From positions 204,907,864-204,971,863 of the forward strand of contig NC_081409.1 of NCBI RefSeq assembly GCF_030272615.1: 64,000 bases of DNA, in the 5' to 3' direction. How positions within the stretch are numbered: the stretch's first letter is position 1; each line of letters begins with the position of its first letter. The translations under genes and the position numbers were made by a program. Under the pieces are notes generated by a model. The model saw only the letters and a list, made by a program, of their open reading frames with translations, searched no databases and was not told where the DNA came from. The stretch is from Cryptomeria japonica (lineage: Eukaryota; Streptophyta; Pinopsida; Cupressales; Cupressaceae). Positions 43,560-54,607 of this stretch are shown in pieces.

Positions 43560-44707
43560 AGAGAGAGAAAAGATTTTGATCTTAGAGGTAGCAATTTTCA
43601 GTAAAACCAGCCAATCTTCCAGATTTAAGCTGTTAAATACAATCACAACAGTCTCCCGAAATTTCGGAAAAAATGTCCGGGACCGTGGCGTCGGAGTGCA
43701 ACACGGTCCTTGCAACTTTTTTCGAAATTTGCAGGGATGAAAGGTATGATGATTTTAGAGCTAATCTGAAAAAATTGAGGGATTTTACGATCTGTAGATA
43801 GGCCAAATTAAAGTTGCAATCTCAAAATTGAACCCTATCAAGATTGTCGAAAAATGCAAAATTTTGAGTTTTTGAAAAAGAGAGGGAAACTGAAATTTTG
43901 AATTTTATGATTTTAGAGGGAATGTCAAAAGCAATGCAAATTTTGAAATTTAAAAATTGACTCAATTTCACGCAAAATTTGATTTTGAAAGCGGAAATCA
44001 AGGTTGTTGTAATTAAGCACTTAATTTCAAAAGTCATAAATTGCAAGAATTTGAATAAAGCACTGAAATTTCGAATGAATGTAGACACACTTGTCAGAAA
44101 TATGATAATAAAAACGCAATTTTGACACAAAATTTTAATTTCAACAATTTTTGAATGATTAGGAGCCTTAGACCAAGCAATCGCAAGACCAACTTTGACT
44201 GAAATTTTGAAGGTGCTATAATTGATAAAATCAGCCAAAATTCTGGATTTTAGCAGAAAAACACAGTAAGATGTCGCTCCCGAAATTTCGGAAAAAATGT
44301 CGGGGACGATGGCGTTCGGAGTGCAACACGGTCCTCGCAACTTTTTTCCAAATTTTCAGGGATGAAGGATAATGTGATTTTATTGCAGAATCCAAAGTTA
44401 CAGCTGATTTGGAGATGTTTTGATCAGTGAAATTGTCGGACAAAGGTTGAATCAAGAGGGTTTCAAAAATTAGGGTTTTGACATTTAACCACTTAATTTT
44501 CAAAATTAAAGTACAGACATGAATTGATAATTTGTAATAGAAAAGCAGATCTGAAGCAAGCATTAACAATTAAACATTTCGCAAGTTCAATGTTCAAAAA
44601 GAAAATTTAGGGTTTTTATGCAATCACCTCTAAAATTTTGCAAAAGAGCAAACATGGAAATGTAATCAACTTTTCAGATCTAAGCATGAAAAATCAGAAA
44701 GGATGTT
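43560..44707 (-). other. leader of the young element with two copies of an LTR-derived segment
   Basis: About 1.1 kb between primer site and first ORF. The segment starting CCCGAAATTTCGGAAAAAAT and containing CGGAGTGCAACACGGTCCT occurs at about 43654-43750 and 44279-44366. Part of it resembles GACGATGGCGCCCGGCGCCA in the LTRs (38534 and 45107). CGAAATTTCG is itself a palindrome. Confidence 0.75.
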
Positions 44708-44723
44708 CACGTCGGGTTCACCA
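44708..44723 (-). other. tRNA primer-binding site (not initiator Met)
   Basis: The minus strand reads TGGTGAACCCGACGTG three bases after the LTR end. The TGG start is the complement of a tRNA CCA end, but the rest does not match initiator Met tRNA. I cannot name the tRNA from memory. Confidence 0.7.
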
Positions 44724-44726
44724 AAA

Positions 44727-45955
44727 TGTAAAGCGAAAAATTGTGGTCGAACCCTAGTTGTTCTCCCCTCTTCCGACTCCGAGGAGAGAGAAGGGAGGTT
44801 CGCTAGGATTCGATGGGTTTTCACTTAGGGGGAAGACTTTACATTCAAAAGAGGGGTTGAAACTCATAAGATTCAATCCCACACAATGTAAGATTGGATG
44901 CTAAATGAATTTCAAGGGTTAGGAAAGCAAGGCTACCCTCTTTTGTAAAGAATGTGCATAGAAGAATTAAGCTAAGCATGCATAGAAAGTGACAAAGATT
45001 CACTTATAAACTGAGTTTAGGTTATAGGATGAAGCTGCGGACCTGGAATTAGCAGTAAAATGTCGATACGGCGTTGTCCTGCAAATTTGAGCAAAAGTTG
45101 TCGGGACGATGGCGCCCGGCGCCACGGTCCTCCGAAAAATCCGTCAAACGAAGGGGGATCGGTTCGTCTCTGCACAAGGATTCCAGATCTTCAATTTCAG
45201 CCGCGTACCTGCAACCTACACACAGAAAAGCGAAGATGATTGGGGGGTTAGGGATTAGGGGTTTGCCTTTAGGTCAAACCCCGGTTTTGGAATTAACCAA
45301 GAAATGAGCAAGAGCTGTAAATGTAAATGACTGTAATGTAAACAAGTACTAATACCTTGTTCTAAGGATGTTGGTATCCTTATGTGCAAAGGTTTAGATG
45401 TTGTATGTTGTAGTATGTAGCATGTAATAAGTGATCTCCTCTTCAATGGTTGAATCCTTGTCTTGAATGCAACACTTAGCCTTGAATGGAGACTTGAAAT
45501 GATTGATTGCTTGAATGCTTGAGTATAGTTTCCACGCTTTGTACACATATCCTCCTCATGTATGTGTTCTCTCAAATGAGAGAGAAAAATGTAGTTTATA
45601 TACTTGTCAATTAGGGCTGATAGACTGATTTTCCCGACCTTAGGCCGACCAAGGAAGTATATTTCCAAATTGCAATCAAAAAGACCCGATATCACTTAGG
45701 AGACCGGGCCCAAAATAGGACCCAGGGACCAGGGCGCTGGGCGCTCTGGTCCTGAGGGACCAGGGCGCTGGGCGCTTTGGTCCCACCTCCGGGACAGCGG
45801 GGTGCAAGGAGGTTCAGGCCAAGGTGCTTTGAAAAATGCAGTTTTTGGTGTCGTGAGCAAGTTTTGGGGTCTCCATTCAGGTTGCGTGTTGCGTCGCCAT
45901 CATGAAGACCGAAATGCAGTCGAAATTGCAAGTGTCGCAATTTTAGGACGCTACA
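44727..45955 (-). repeat. 5' LTR of the young element
   Basis: 1,229 bp, colinear with 38154-39382 without indels that I can see. An open frame of 146 codons appears in both LTRs at the same place but has no start context or domain and is not called as a gene. Confidence 0.95.
45594..45603 (-). promoter_or_regulatory. TATA-like box in the 5' LTR
   Basis: The minus strand reads GTATATAAAC within the LTR, about 350 bases after the element's 5' end, a usual place for the element's promoter. The same sequence occurs at 39030-39021 in the other LTR. Confidence 0.55.
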
Positions 45956-46351
45956 AGCATAAAAGTGCATCGGAGACTCATTGGGACTTTGAGAGGAATA
46001 GAAAAAGTCTATCATGGCCCTGACGAAGATAAAAGCACCTATGGGGATATCAGTGTAAATTATACAGATAAAGTAAACATTAAGTCAGGACTCATCAGAA
46101 GAAGAAATTTTATGCTATGCCGAGTCCCGATAGGACTATTAAGGCGGATGGAGAGTTCCTAGGAGTTCTTCGGGGTGATTTATGTCGATAATGTGGGGGA
46201 CTTAGTCACCATACGAACTGGTATATTGAGATCATCGGGGCATTGGAGGGACATAAATTGAACTATGCCGATACCCGATGGGACATATCAAACTATGTTT
46301 TGGCCATCGGGAGCGGTCTCGGTATGCTATATCGATACCCGACTAGTAATG
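45956..46351 (+). repeat. TACCGATA-type repeat, right part of the interrupted copy
   Basis: It resumes after the AGCAT duplication with GCATAAAAGTGCATCGG and matches 48630-48840. The later portion (46150-46340) matches 56300-56430 (GTCGATAATGTG, TTGGTATATTGAGATCATC). Confidence 0.8.
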
Positions 46352-46535
46352 AATAACACGCATGTTAGTTGCACATTTTACACTGTTGATTCTGCAGTTA
46401 GTGGTTGCGATTGACTAACCTGTCGCTAAGACACTGTACGAAATCGTAGCCATCCATTAGCGATAGGTTAGTCAATCGCAGAATGTTGGTCGCAAAATGG
46501 ACAGTGTAAAACGTACCACTAACATGCGTGTTAGT
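46352..46535. repeat. inverted repeat of two ACTAAC modules (arms about 78 bp)
   Basis: The arms 46352-46429 and 46457-46535 are reverse complements over blocks such as TTAGCGAYAGGTTAGTCAAT, ACAGTGTAAAA and ACTAACATGCGTGTTAGT. The spacer is 27 bases. The structure could fold into a long hairpin, whose ends are themselves palindromes. Confidence 0.9.
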
Positions 46536-46626
46536 CATGGGGACTTCAGGAGGATTAGAAAAAGGCTACTCTGACCCCCGATTAAGATAAAACCGCCTGT
46601 GGGGATATCGGTGAAAGTTATACCGA

Positions 46627-46775
46627 TAAACTAATCATTTAGGGCTAAAGCTATTCTGGCTCCAAAACAAACCTTTCGTACAATGTGTTAGCGACAGGTT
46701 AGTCAATCGCAGTCATTTATTGCAAAATCGATGGTGTAAAATGTGCGACTAACATGCGTGTTAGTCAATCTGTAC
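46627..46775 (-). repeat. complete ACTAAC module
   Basis: On the plus strand it runs from CTATTCTGGCTCCAAAAC through TGTTAGCGACAGGTTAGTC, TTGCAAAATCGATGGTG and the palindrome ACTAACATGCGTGTTAGT to CAATCTGTAC. This is the clearest full-length example of the family and sets the order of its parts. Confidence 0.85.
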
Positions 46776-46779
46776 AATG

Positions 46780-47350
46780 ATTTTGCATAACAATTTGAAG
46801 CTAACAAAGAGATTGAAGCAATATTAAACTACATAAAAGGCAAAACTAAGAACTATAGATCAATACTTCATGTGACAGAAAATTTGTATTTGAATACATC
46901 AATACTTAACAAACATTGTGTTAAAAAATTGGCAGCAGTGTGTAAGAAGCATTGGTTCTTTACAAATTGTAATGTCCACCATCTGTCATCAGTACATGTA
47001 GATGAAAATGACATCTTTAAACATAAAAATATTGGCTACAAAATGACCATCGAAGGCGCTCCATGCACCTACAATGGTGAGCCATTTCTAACATAGTGTC
47101 AGCTGACACTTTCTCCTATTTACCATGACAAGATGTTTTATAACTTATCTGGTAACTACCTAAAATAGTGCTACTGCTAATTTTACAAAATTAATCCTAT
47201 TGTCTGCAATAGGGTCATAGAAGTGTAGCGAGTGAAATATGCAAAACAGGAAATTATAGATAAACAACAAAACTAACTCCCAATGTATTGGAGTATGGCA
47301 CCCATGTTCTCTCCAATCTCCATTACTTTGACAGCGGCTAGTGCCAAGAG
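46780..47350. other. spacer with no supported gene
   Basis: One 74-codon frame on the plus strand (46872-47096, with Cys and His residues) stands alone without motif or splice context. Otherwise nothing is recognised. Confidence 0.35.
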
Positions 47351-47850
47351 CTAGTTATCATCAGAGTTTAGTAGTCTGCGAAAGGGATCTAGATTCCCAT
47401 TCCTCACCCCTACCCTAAACACCTCCCACACCTCCTGGATGAAGTTCTTCCTCGTCTCTCGTGCTGCCCTTTTTTGGGCAATTTCCTCATCTTCAGTGTC
47501 TGACTCCTCCGATTCAGAGGAGATATAGTTGGTGTGGTTAAAATAGATGCAGAGGGTGCTTACCCAACAATCAGAATCCAACTCTAGAATGGCATTTCCT
47601 AGGGCCTGCCCATCAGATGAGAAGACAAACCTGTCGATCCTTTGTATGGTTGCTTCCTTTGAATCAAATATGTCAACCATAGGGCAAATGACAACCTCAT
47701 AAACAAACCCATCACACCAGTGTCAATTACCACCCAATATACCATTAGCCACCCACCATACAACATTCCAGAGAACATCATTTGCTTGAAATAGCCGGCT
47801 GCATTAGGCCTAGATTGATTCCTCTCTACACAGGCAACTAACACCAAAAT
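47351..47850 (-). pseudogene. unidentified protein-coding remnant (about 160 codons)
   Basis: The frame ending at 47351 reads backwards as an acidic then basic region (SSESEESDTEDEEIAQKRA) preceded by VDIFDSKEATIQRIDRFVF. Upstream the same frame continues as WNVVWWVANGILGG and then a stop near 47715. The overlapping frame 47847-47599 is more hydrophobic and probably a shadow. No family is recognised. It lies in the block between ACTAAC and TACCGATA repeats and might belong to the same large element. Confidence 0.35.
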
Positions 47851-48149
47851 GATGCACCATCGGTTCAGATCGAGATGTCTAGGGTTAAGAATGCAATTTG
47901 AACCATTCCTTATATAAAGTTTCTAACTTTCTAGAGAAGTCTAGAGACCGACCAGAAGAGGCCTGAATTCCAATCAAGGTTCGTCCGAACAACATATCTT
48001 TACTATTATGAGAACTAGTCGTCAAGTCCGGACCGTCAAGTTCTCTACTCCTACGTACTTTATCTAACTGGCTTGATACAAATCTTCCAAAGCACATGAA
48101 AAAACACAGAGGTCTCTGGTTTGTCCTTCCACCAAGGTATGGCCTACAT

Positions 48150-48840
48150 CTAGCTAAAATGAAGCTCCAGATGAAACAACATTGGCAATCAAAAGGAGGA
48201 TTATCGGCATCACTTATACCGATGAAACAGAGCACAGACTCATTGGAGCACATTAAAAAATACTCAACTCGGTGTGCACTTTTTGAAAGATCATTCCATC
48301 AAGATAGCTTGTTCCATTGAGCAAGTAGGTGATTGCTTTCTATCGGCTTGCATCAGCTTATCGGCAAAGCATATAAATTGCTACATCCATGACCTATGAA
48401 ACTATCGGTATAACTTGTAACGAAATGGCCAAGCTTATAACATAGTATCGGGAGATCGGAAGTAATAAGAATGTTTTGTCCCGATACCTGATGACTAAAG
48501 GAAACTAAAGGCGAGCCCATCGGAAAGAAGAACCATATCAGAGTAGTGCAAAAATTCCTACACTGATACCTAATGATATGGAGAATCGGAAGGCTAAGCT
48601 ATCGGTATCACCTATATCGATAAAAGAACTCGGAAGCATATAACACAAAAGTACATTGGGAATTCATTGAGATTTCAGGAGGAATAAAAAAGGGATATTC
48701 CAACCCCCAATGAAGATAGAAGCATTGGCTGGAGTATCGGTGTGAGTTATACCGATAAAGAGAGCATCAAATGAGGATTCATTGGGACGTTAGAAGAAGA
48801 ACTTTTATGTTATGCTAAGACTTGATAGGACCATGGTAAG
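48150..48840 (+). repeat. TACCGATA-type repeat, uninterrupted second copy
   Basis: It is colinear with 37715-38153 plus 45956-46140. At about 48625-48650 (GGAAGCATATAACACAAAAGT) it spans the position where the young LTR element sits in the other copy, so it preserves the empty-site arrangement. Confidence 0.82.
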
Positions 48841-49316
48841 TGCAAGGAGTGTTGTTCTCAAATTTTGATTCCTTCCTATTCCTCCTTGTAAGAAAATTTA
48901 ATATTTGTTTGTATATAAAGAGGACACCAAGAAAATAGAATTCCAGACTAACATATAACAAGGTTTCAACAAAACCTTCTACACTTTGAACTTATCTAAA
49001 GCTCAGGTGGGTATACTTTTTGTGAATACTTTCACACTTTTAAATTGAGATCCATAGTAAAACAATGCTAAAAACCTATGGACTTCATCACCTCAATAAA
49101 ACTGAAAATTAAAGAAAACTTATGCTCATTTTCAGTATTTGATCCCAAGAAAGATAAAAAGAAATCCATAACTGATATCAAATTCAAAGCAATGAACTAA
49201 TGAATGCACACCAGAAGACAAAGAAGATTTAGGCCTGAAACTTTGATCTGTATATTTATATTCATTTTGAAAATTTTACATGACTCAAGGTTGTTGGCAT
49301 TTCAATAGAAGGAGAT
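48841..49316. other. AT-rich spacer before an isolated LTR
   Basis: No gene seen. It ends with the purine-rich AATAGAAGGAGAT, which looks like the polypurine tract of the LTR that follows, so part of it may be 3' element sequence. Confidence 0.4.
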
Positions 49317-50761
49317 TGTTGATATTCATTAAGGATATTGAGAAGGTTGTTGAAGATTATTTGATATAACTGAAAAGGGATGATAACTATCTTTATAACA
49401 TTATTTTGTCATTGATGTCAAGAAATTGATTTTCTGATTCAATATGTTGTTGCCATATCTTGAAAAGATTGATTTGATGAGAATTAAGTGGTCTGTAAAA
49501 GACATAGAAAGAATGTGATAAGAAAGGGGAGAAATAAGTTATTCAATGGGCAACTATTACTGAGTTAGGCAATGTTGAGATCATGATGTTTAGATTGTTT
49601 TGATATCCTACAAATGTTGTTGATTGTAAGGTTAATACTATACTATGTTACCGAGAAAAGAACCCAGTCGGTAAACCCTAAGGAACCTAGTCGGTAAACC
49701 CTAAGGTTATCAATATCGGTTAATGAAGGAGGAATGTCTACCGAGTAAAGTTTAGTATTTATCGAGTTGCAACCGAGTTATGATAGATCACATTGGATGG
49801 ATAAAAGAATTATTTAATGAAGGATGCTGATGAGCTGGAGTTGATTAAATGATTGGTATGTCATGCATGAAGTTTGTTAAGGATCTATGGCAATGGAAGA
49901 TCGGTAGGAAGATCTATAGCTCAGATTGAACTACAATAACCTTGTGCAAGTTCCAAGAAAGGAATGCAAGTCCCAAGGCAAGGTAAAACATTTTCAGATC
50001 GAAAGATGCATTGAACCCAGTCAAGATTTAAGATCTGATGGCTAAGATTGATCATGCGAAATGTGATCAAGGAGATTTAGCGGTTAGCAAATTGTTTATA
50101 AATAAGAAATTGTTGATGAACAATGCATGCGGGCAAGTGTAAGAAAAGGGATGCTACATAGTGATTACTGAGCACAGAAGCTTGAAGACCTGTTTGAATA
50201 ACAGAGTAAGGAGCCCAACAGAGGGACAAGATAAGTCCTATGACACGATTGTTTTGAGCAAATAAGAATCTGCTTTAGCATTTTTAGATGTGAAGTTGCA
50301 GATATATTTCTGTTACTGTTATTTTGTAAGTGACAGAAAATCTCTTAACCGAGTGGACTTAACAGTCTTATTTGTAAATTCTCTAGCAAGGTGACATTCT
50401 AAATGAGAGTTTGAAATCCTTTGACAAGGTCACTTCTAACAAAGTGAAGATCCTAACAGATCTGAGGGAAATCCCTTAACCGGGTCACATCTAGCAATGT
50501 GTTTGTAATCTTTAACAGGATTTGTTTTTAACCGAGCATACTCTAGAAGAGTATATTTCTTAGTGGGTCCGAAATCCCACAGTGGTTTTTCCCTATTTGG
50601 GTTTCCACGTTAAATTTGGTGTTATATGTGTTATGATGATTATGTGTTTATGAGTTTGCATGTTTACCAGTTTTTAGTTATATTGCTGAAGTATAAGTTA
50701 CCAAGTTGAATCTGTTGATTTTATGGAAGATTAAGTTTGTATGATTCATCCCCCCCTCTCA
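49317..50761 (+). repeat. isolated copia-type LTR with purine tract before and primer-like site after
   Basis: It starts TGTTGATATTCATTAAGG after AGAAGGAGAT and ends CCCCCCCTCTCA. TGGCATCAGAAC follows at 50775-50786. Inner blocks (CTTAACCG(A/G)GT, GTGGTTTTTCCC, TTTGGGTTTCCACGT, GTGTTATGATGATTATGTG) resemble the reverse complement of the LTRs at 27.97 and 34.57 kb, so it is a distant relative in opposite orientation. No second LTR is found. Confidence 0.65.
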
Positions 50762-51005
50762 TCTTGTTAGCTATTGGCATCAGAACTTTACAAAGGTAAT
50801 TCCAGAGAGAACTAGAAATAGCCTAGATATATTTCAACAGAGTTTGTTTACAAATTCTTATGAGGCTTTTTTCTAAGTCTCGGTATCCATTTATAACAAT
50901 ATGGATGCAAACAAGCTTCGGACTTCCCTAGGAAAAGTTTGTTACAACCATGATTCCCATTGAAAAGGAAAGAAAAATACAATAATTTTATTTCCTAACG
51001 GCCTT

Positions 51006-54000
51006 TTAAGTTTGTTGTTCCATTGCAACATCTTTTAACTGTTGTGGAACTTCCTCTTCTTGTACTACATATTTATTTTTCCACTCTTCGAACATGTCAT
51101 CACTTGGCCAAGAGAAGCTAACAATCTTCTTTTTCATCTTATTTAGCATTTTCCATGTGATTCTCAATTGCCCAACCTCTCTCTCTCTAGAAAACCATAA
51201 TGTAAATTTGCTTTCTCAATCTCCTCAATTGTCTTAATAAATAAAGACGTGTCATATGTATTAATGACCTTATTTACCCTCTCAGACAAGTTATACCCCA
51301 ACTCATCAAGTCGTGCCTTTTCCTCTTTTAGCTGATTTGGACCAACAAAACCCCTAGGAAACAACTCATACTTATGATCAAAATATTCTTTTCTATATAT
51401 GCGGGCTTTTCTCTTCACACCTGCCCTTTCTTCTGCTAATCTAGTCATCCCTTTTATTATCTCACAAGTGGATTTGATATTGGCATCAGCCTCTGCCACT
51501 ACATGAGATGAACACATAGGTTCCAACTCCATTCCCCTAGGCATCCACTTTTTCATAATTGGCTCTAAAGTGGCCTTATCTTCTTTGAAATCGGTCAAAA
51601 TATTCAAAATTCTTTTCATGTAAATGTATACAATAGAGGCTCTAAATGAGTCAACAAATTTCAAAATTGTACCTTTGACCTTTTCTTCATAGTTGCTTGC
51701 AAGTAAGGCCTGAGCCTGTTTAAACTTTTCCATCTCATCTTCTATGGTTTCAGTTGCTTGGAAACTAGAGGTCATAGGAGAAGAGGGAAATTCAATGATA
51801 GGACTGCTAGGTGGGGGTCTTGCTGGATAATATGCAATCATTAAAATAGAAGACTCACCTTTCTGGTACTGCCCTGCCAATTGACTTTGTAAACTAGAAA
51901 TGATGCTATCTTGGTTGGCTATCTCTCCTTTGGCCTTATTATAAGCCTTTAAAATTGTTTCCAATTTTACCTGGAGATCACCTCTCTCCTTAGCTTCTTT
52001 CTCAGCCACTACCACACTAAATTTTGCAGTTTCTAGAACTATGCTGGCAGCTTCCACCACTCCAGTTTCCTGGACTCTCTTCACTATCATACCTCCTAGG
52101 TAGCTGGATTTTGAGGTGTCCTTCCTCCTTCTGCTCTCATCCCTCTTTAGGGACCACATAACCAAAGCAACATTATCCTTAGTGAATGTCACTCCTTCTA
52201 GGGGCTTGGTTTCTTTCCTTACTTCTTCAAGCACTAAGGCATCTTCTATGTCCCATTCAGGAAGGATTAAAACACCAACCTTTAACACCATTTCTCTCCC
52301 CTTTTTAGGAGTAATGGCTTTGAATTCTACCATCATTTCTTGATTCACCTCTTCCTCCATTGTATTTTCATCTTTGTGGGGTTGCTCATTCTTTTTCTTC
52401 TCACATCTTGCCTTAAACTGCTCAATGTTTTGTTTCCAAACAAATTGCATAAAGGACCCAGTTGTAACAAAATTATTATCAGCCAAGAACTCCTCACTGG
52501 CTTGTTTGATAGCATGGTCTAGATCCTTTCCTTTGAACTCATCTGCAATCAAATTAATCTCAGCACTCGGTGGCTCTTCAGGGATTCCCTCTTGTGTTTC
52601 TTCATAAGTGTAGGCAATCTCCTTGAGACTTCCTAACTGCAACAACTGCTTTGTCGCTGCCTGTTCATCTCCCACATGGATAGGGGATTGGGAGGGAGAG
52701 TACAAAGGTTCACCTATTTGCACCTCTTTGCCTACCCTTTGCCTTTTAGGGGAGTTTTGGATGTCAGTGACATTTTCTATTGCTCTCTTTCCTTTTGAAG
52801 TAGAGGGATCACTAGTTACCGGCACTAGCACACTATACCTTGGCTTCTTATGCACCACATAATCACCTGGAGGGATGGCCTTGGCAAAGGCAGGCTTGGC
52901 TAAAACCAACTTAGCCCTTTCAGGATCGTTCCTCATTATAACCTCCCTCTTCTCCTTCAATGTATGCATTAGGTGTTCAAAATAAAGAATTAAAATTTTA
53001 ATTTTCTCCTCAAAGGGAGTAAAACTAGATAGAGGATCATAACCACCATCAAATTGCTGAATAAAATCAAGAGCCTTCTTGTATGCTACCCATTTTTGTT
53101 TTCTCAATTCTTTCTCATCTAGATTGAATTCATTTCTGATCAGATCCTTAGTAAAATGGAACTGATGTGGTCTACCTTTACATATTGCTCTCTTTCTGAA
53201 CATGCCATTGGATAAATCTTCAGGGTCAACAAATCTTGATACTGCAGTAGGCAACCTATATGGTTGAAAGAAATCATTAAAGTGTTTCCATCCACCCTTG
53301 TTAATTAGAAATTGATGAGCAATGGTGATGGTTGGGAAAATGGTCCCTTTTCCCCTATTTGTTAACTCTACCTCTTGGACACCCCTGATTTGCCTTAGGA
53401 TCTCTGCAATTCCTATCTTCAATGGAACTTGATATGGAAGAAAATATGGAGTTACTCTGAATCCATAAACTCTAAACACTGTAGAGACAAGGTATAAATA
53501 TACATCACCCCAGTTGTGCACAATCTTGATACCTTCAACAAATTCTTTAGGCCTAAGGAACTCTAGGAGGGCCTTAGGGATCTTAGGGTTTTGTTGGCAC
53601 AAGAGAATCTCAAGCCTAGATGCAAAGCATCTGTCAAACTTCAAGTAACTGGCATCCTCTCTATCCCAAGACAACATTGTGCTCCATAATTGCACAGACA
53701 TCTCTTCACCATCCTTTTCCTTAACTAGATCCATTTCATTAGTGAAGTAATCAACACCTTTAAACAAAAACATATGCACGAGAAGAGAGTACCACCCAAA
53801 AGGTTTGTTTGCCTTACCATTTTTAATCCCAATCAGTCATGCATGGATTGCATCAGTGAGATAAGGTGCATAATCAAAAGTTACTGCCAGAGAGGGGTTT
53901 AAGATCTGTGCTATCATTAGCATATACTGAGTTGGCATAGTGGTTTCAGCATCTTCCCCAAAAATTTGACAAAGTGACCAATACATGCCTTTAGCCCTCA

Positions 54001-54607
54001 GAGTAAACAAATTCAGAGAGAAGGGTTCCATGGTACTAGGGCCTACAACATTTAACCCTCCTATTTTGACAAAAAAATCTTTCAAAGGGCCGCTCCTGAG
54101 GTGATCTCTCTGCACATTGTATACCTATGCAAGTGTATCAAAATTGATTGGCTCTAAGTAGTTTGATACCTCACTGAGCTTAAACGCCTTCCTAAACTCA
54201 TCATCGTTAATCTCAATTAAGGCTCCCCCATTCACATTTCTCACACATTTAGCAACAAGGTCATAATTATTTTCAACCTGGGTTAATAAATCTACATCCA
54301 TAAAAACCCCAGGGACTATGAGCTTTCCCACATCTAATTCCTATATACTATTAATTGGAGGAGAGGAATGTCTTTGGCCAAAACCCACCTTGAAAAGTCC
54401 CAGCCCTGATATCCCTATCTGTGAATCCCTCAACCAGTTCCCTTTGTCATACAAACCATCTCCAATTCTCAAACAGGGGGCCTTGGGCACTAATTCTTTG
54501 ATCTTAGCAATGACATTTGTAGACATGGTTAATTGTTCTAAGAAATCATCACATATAGTTCTATCCTGATAATTCACTTTCCCTGTGAAATCTCTATGTG
54601 GTGCCAT
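51006..54607 (-). pseudogene. long ORF family member A (about 1,200 codons), broken
   Basis: One frame from ATG at 54607 to 51164 is interrupted only by TAG at 54341-54343, TAG at 54125-54127 and TGA at 53837-53839. A one-base shift near 51164 leads into KKKIVSFSWPSDDMFEEWKNK and TAA at 51006. In order: an N-terminal region with LIVPGVFMDVDLLTQVENN; a helical domain (LTDAIHA, then PFGWYSLLVHMFLFKG); SVQLWSTMLSWDREDASYLK; GFRVTPYFLPYQVPLKIG; a nuclear-signal-like SPKRQRVGKE; an acidic middle; KAITPKKGREMVLKVGVLI-like sequence; and a C-terminal coiled coil. No known catalytic motif. Layout recalls putative plant transposon proteins (Transposase_32), without proof. The 871-codon piece 53779-51164 is still open. 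Confidence 0.6.

Larger units (their letters stand above)
38154..45955 (-). mobile_element. young LTR retrotransposon with intact gag-protease ORF and no polymerase
   Basis: Two LTRs of 1,229 bp each (38154-39382 and 44727-45955) enclose 5.3 kb. Orientation is minus: primer site at 44723-44708, two ORFs (43552-42926 and 42929-40422) and a G-rich tract GTGGGGGCTAAA at 39394-39383 before the 3' LTR. I count about 19 differences between the LTRs, all transitions (about 98.5% identity), and a perfect AGCAT target duplication. Gag and protease are of Ty3/gypsy type with a knuckle resembling the Tat/Ogre group. The interior holds no reverse transcriptase or integrase, so the copy is non-autonomous although its main ORF is open. 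Confidence 0.93.
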
